6,481 bases of DNA from Pseudomonadota bacterium (GTDB taxonomy: Bacteria; Pseudomonadota; Gammaproteobacteria; Acidiferrobacterales; Sulfurifustaceae). A model generated the notes under the pieces. It ran no database searches. It was not told the DNA's origin and was given only the letters and a program-made list of their open reading frames with translations. The position numbers and the translations under genes were made by a program. Shown here piece by piece: positions 6,428 to 6,481 of this stretch; position 1 is the first letter of the stretch; the number at the start of each line of letters is the position of its first letter. The stretch is taken from contig CP070641.1 of assembly GCA_020354085.1 (NCBI GenBank), positions 494,493 through 500,973 on the forward strand, written 5' to 3'.

Positions 6428-6481
6428 TGGGGCGTCGCCAAGCGGTAAGGCACCGGATTTTGTTCTGACGTATAGGGATGT
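6428..6481 (+). tRNA. tRNA-Gln(TTG), 5' part, truncated by window edge
   Basis: The 5' half matches bacterial tRNA-Gln very closely. The acceptor strand TGGGGCG is at 6428-6434 and T8 at 6435. The D-arm has stem GCC (6437-6439), loop AAGCGGTAA and stem GGC (6449-6451). A26 is followed by CCGGA (6453-6457) and TTTTG, placing anticodon TTG at 6460-6462. Position after ispE agrees with the order I recall from other Gammaproteobacteria. The sequence beyond the anticodon does not fold: with a normal 7-nt loop the stem has only one wobble pair, and with a 6-nt loop it has four pairs of five but lacks the usual purine at position 37. The T-arm and 3' acceptor strand lie mostly past the edge. It may be a real gene with end-of-contig sequence errors, or a decayed copy. 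Confidence 0.8.

Noticed and set aside
1..6481. CRISPR arrays, insertion sequences, toxin-antitoxin or defence genes
   Set aside because: No repeat-spacer pattern, terminal inverted repeats, transposase or foreign-looking gene was seen; nearly all DNA is accounted for by conserved housekeeping genes.

Overview
This window is a compact, GC-rich (roughly 60-65 % by eye) chromosomal segment of a gammaproteobacterium. The protein sequences and gene order both point there. A leftward set hemA-prfA-prmC stands back to back with a rightward set TPR lipoprotein-lolB-ispE-tRNA-Gln. From memory, this is the order found in Pseudomonas and other non-enteric Gammaproteobacteria, where prs, rplY and pth follow the tRNA. 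Enterics such as E. coli have the same divergent hemA/lolB block without the TPR gene. I cannot name a genus. The protein styles and GC content would fit a Chromatiales- or Acidiferrobacterales-like lineage, but that is a guess.

Layout: minus-strand prmC (5' part only, runs off the left edge) occupies 1-467. Minus-strand prfA (release factor 1) is at 472-1560 and minus-strand hemA (glutamyl-tRNA reductase) at 1563-2819. The spacers in this leftward set are only 4 and 2 nt, so it is almost certainly one operon. A divergent control region at 2820-3096 contains a TTGACA -35 box facing hemA, an AT-rich -10-like island readable on both strands, a small perfect hairpin and a good Shine-Dalgarno for the TPR gene. 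Rightward come the TPR-repeat lipoprotein (3097-4839), lolB (4836-5471, overlapping GTG start), ispE (5508-6377) and the 5' part of a tRNA-Gln(TTG) gene cut by the right edge. A TATAAT box sits across the ispE stop codon just before the tRNA.

The genes combine three housekeeping jobs. HemA makes the first committed product of C5 haem synthesis from Glu-tRNA. RF1 terminates translation and PrmC methylates the glutamine of its GGQ motif. On the other side, a probable outer-membrane TPR lipoprotein is coupled to LolB, the outer-membrane lipoprotein acceptor, followed by IspE of the non-mevalonate isoprenoid pathway and a tRNA.

I looked for mobile elements, CRISPR arrays, toxin-antitoxin pairs, phage genes and odd insertions and saw none. 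This is an ordinary, conserved housekeeping region. The points worth a second look are the malformed anticodon arm of the tRNA at the window end, the little-characterised TPR lipoprotein overlapping lolB, and the structure of the divergent promoter region.
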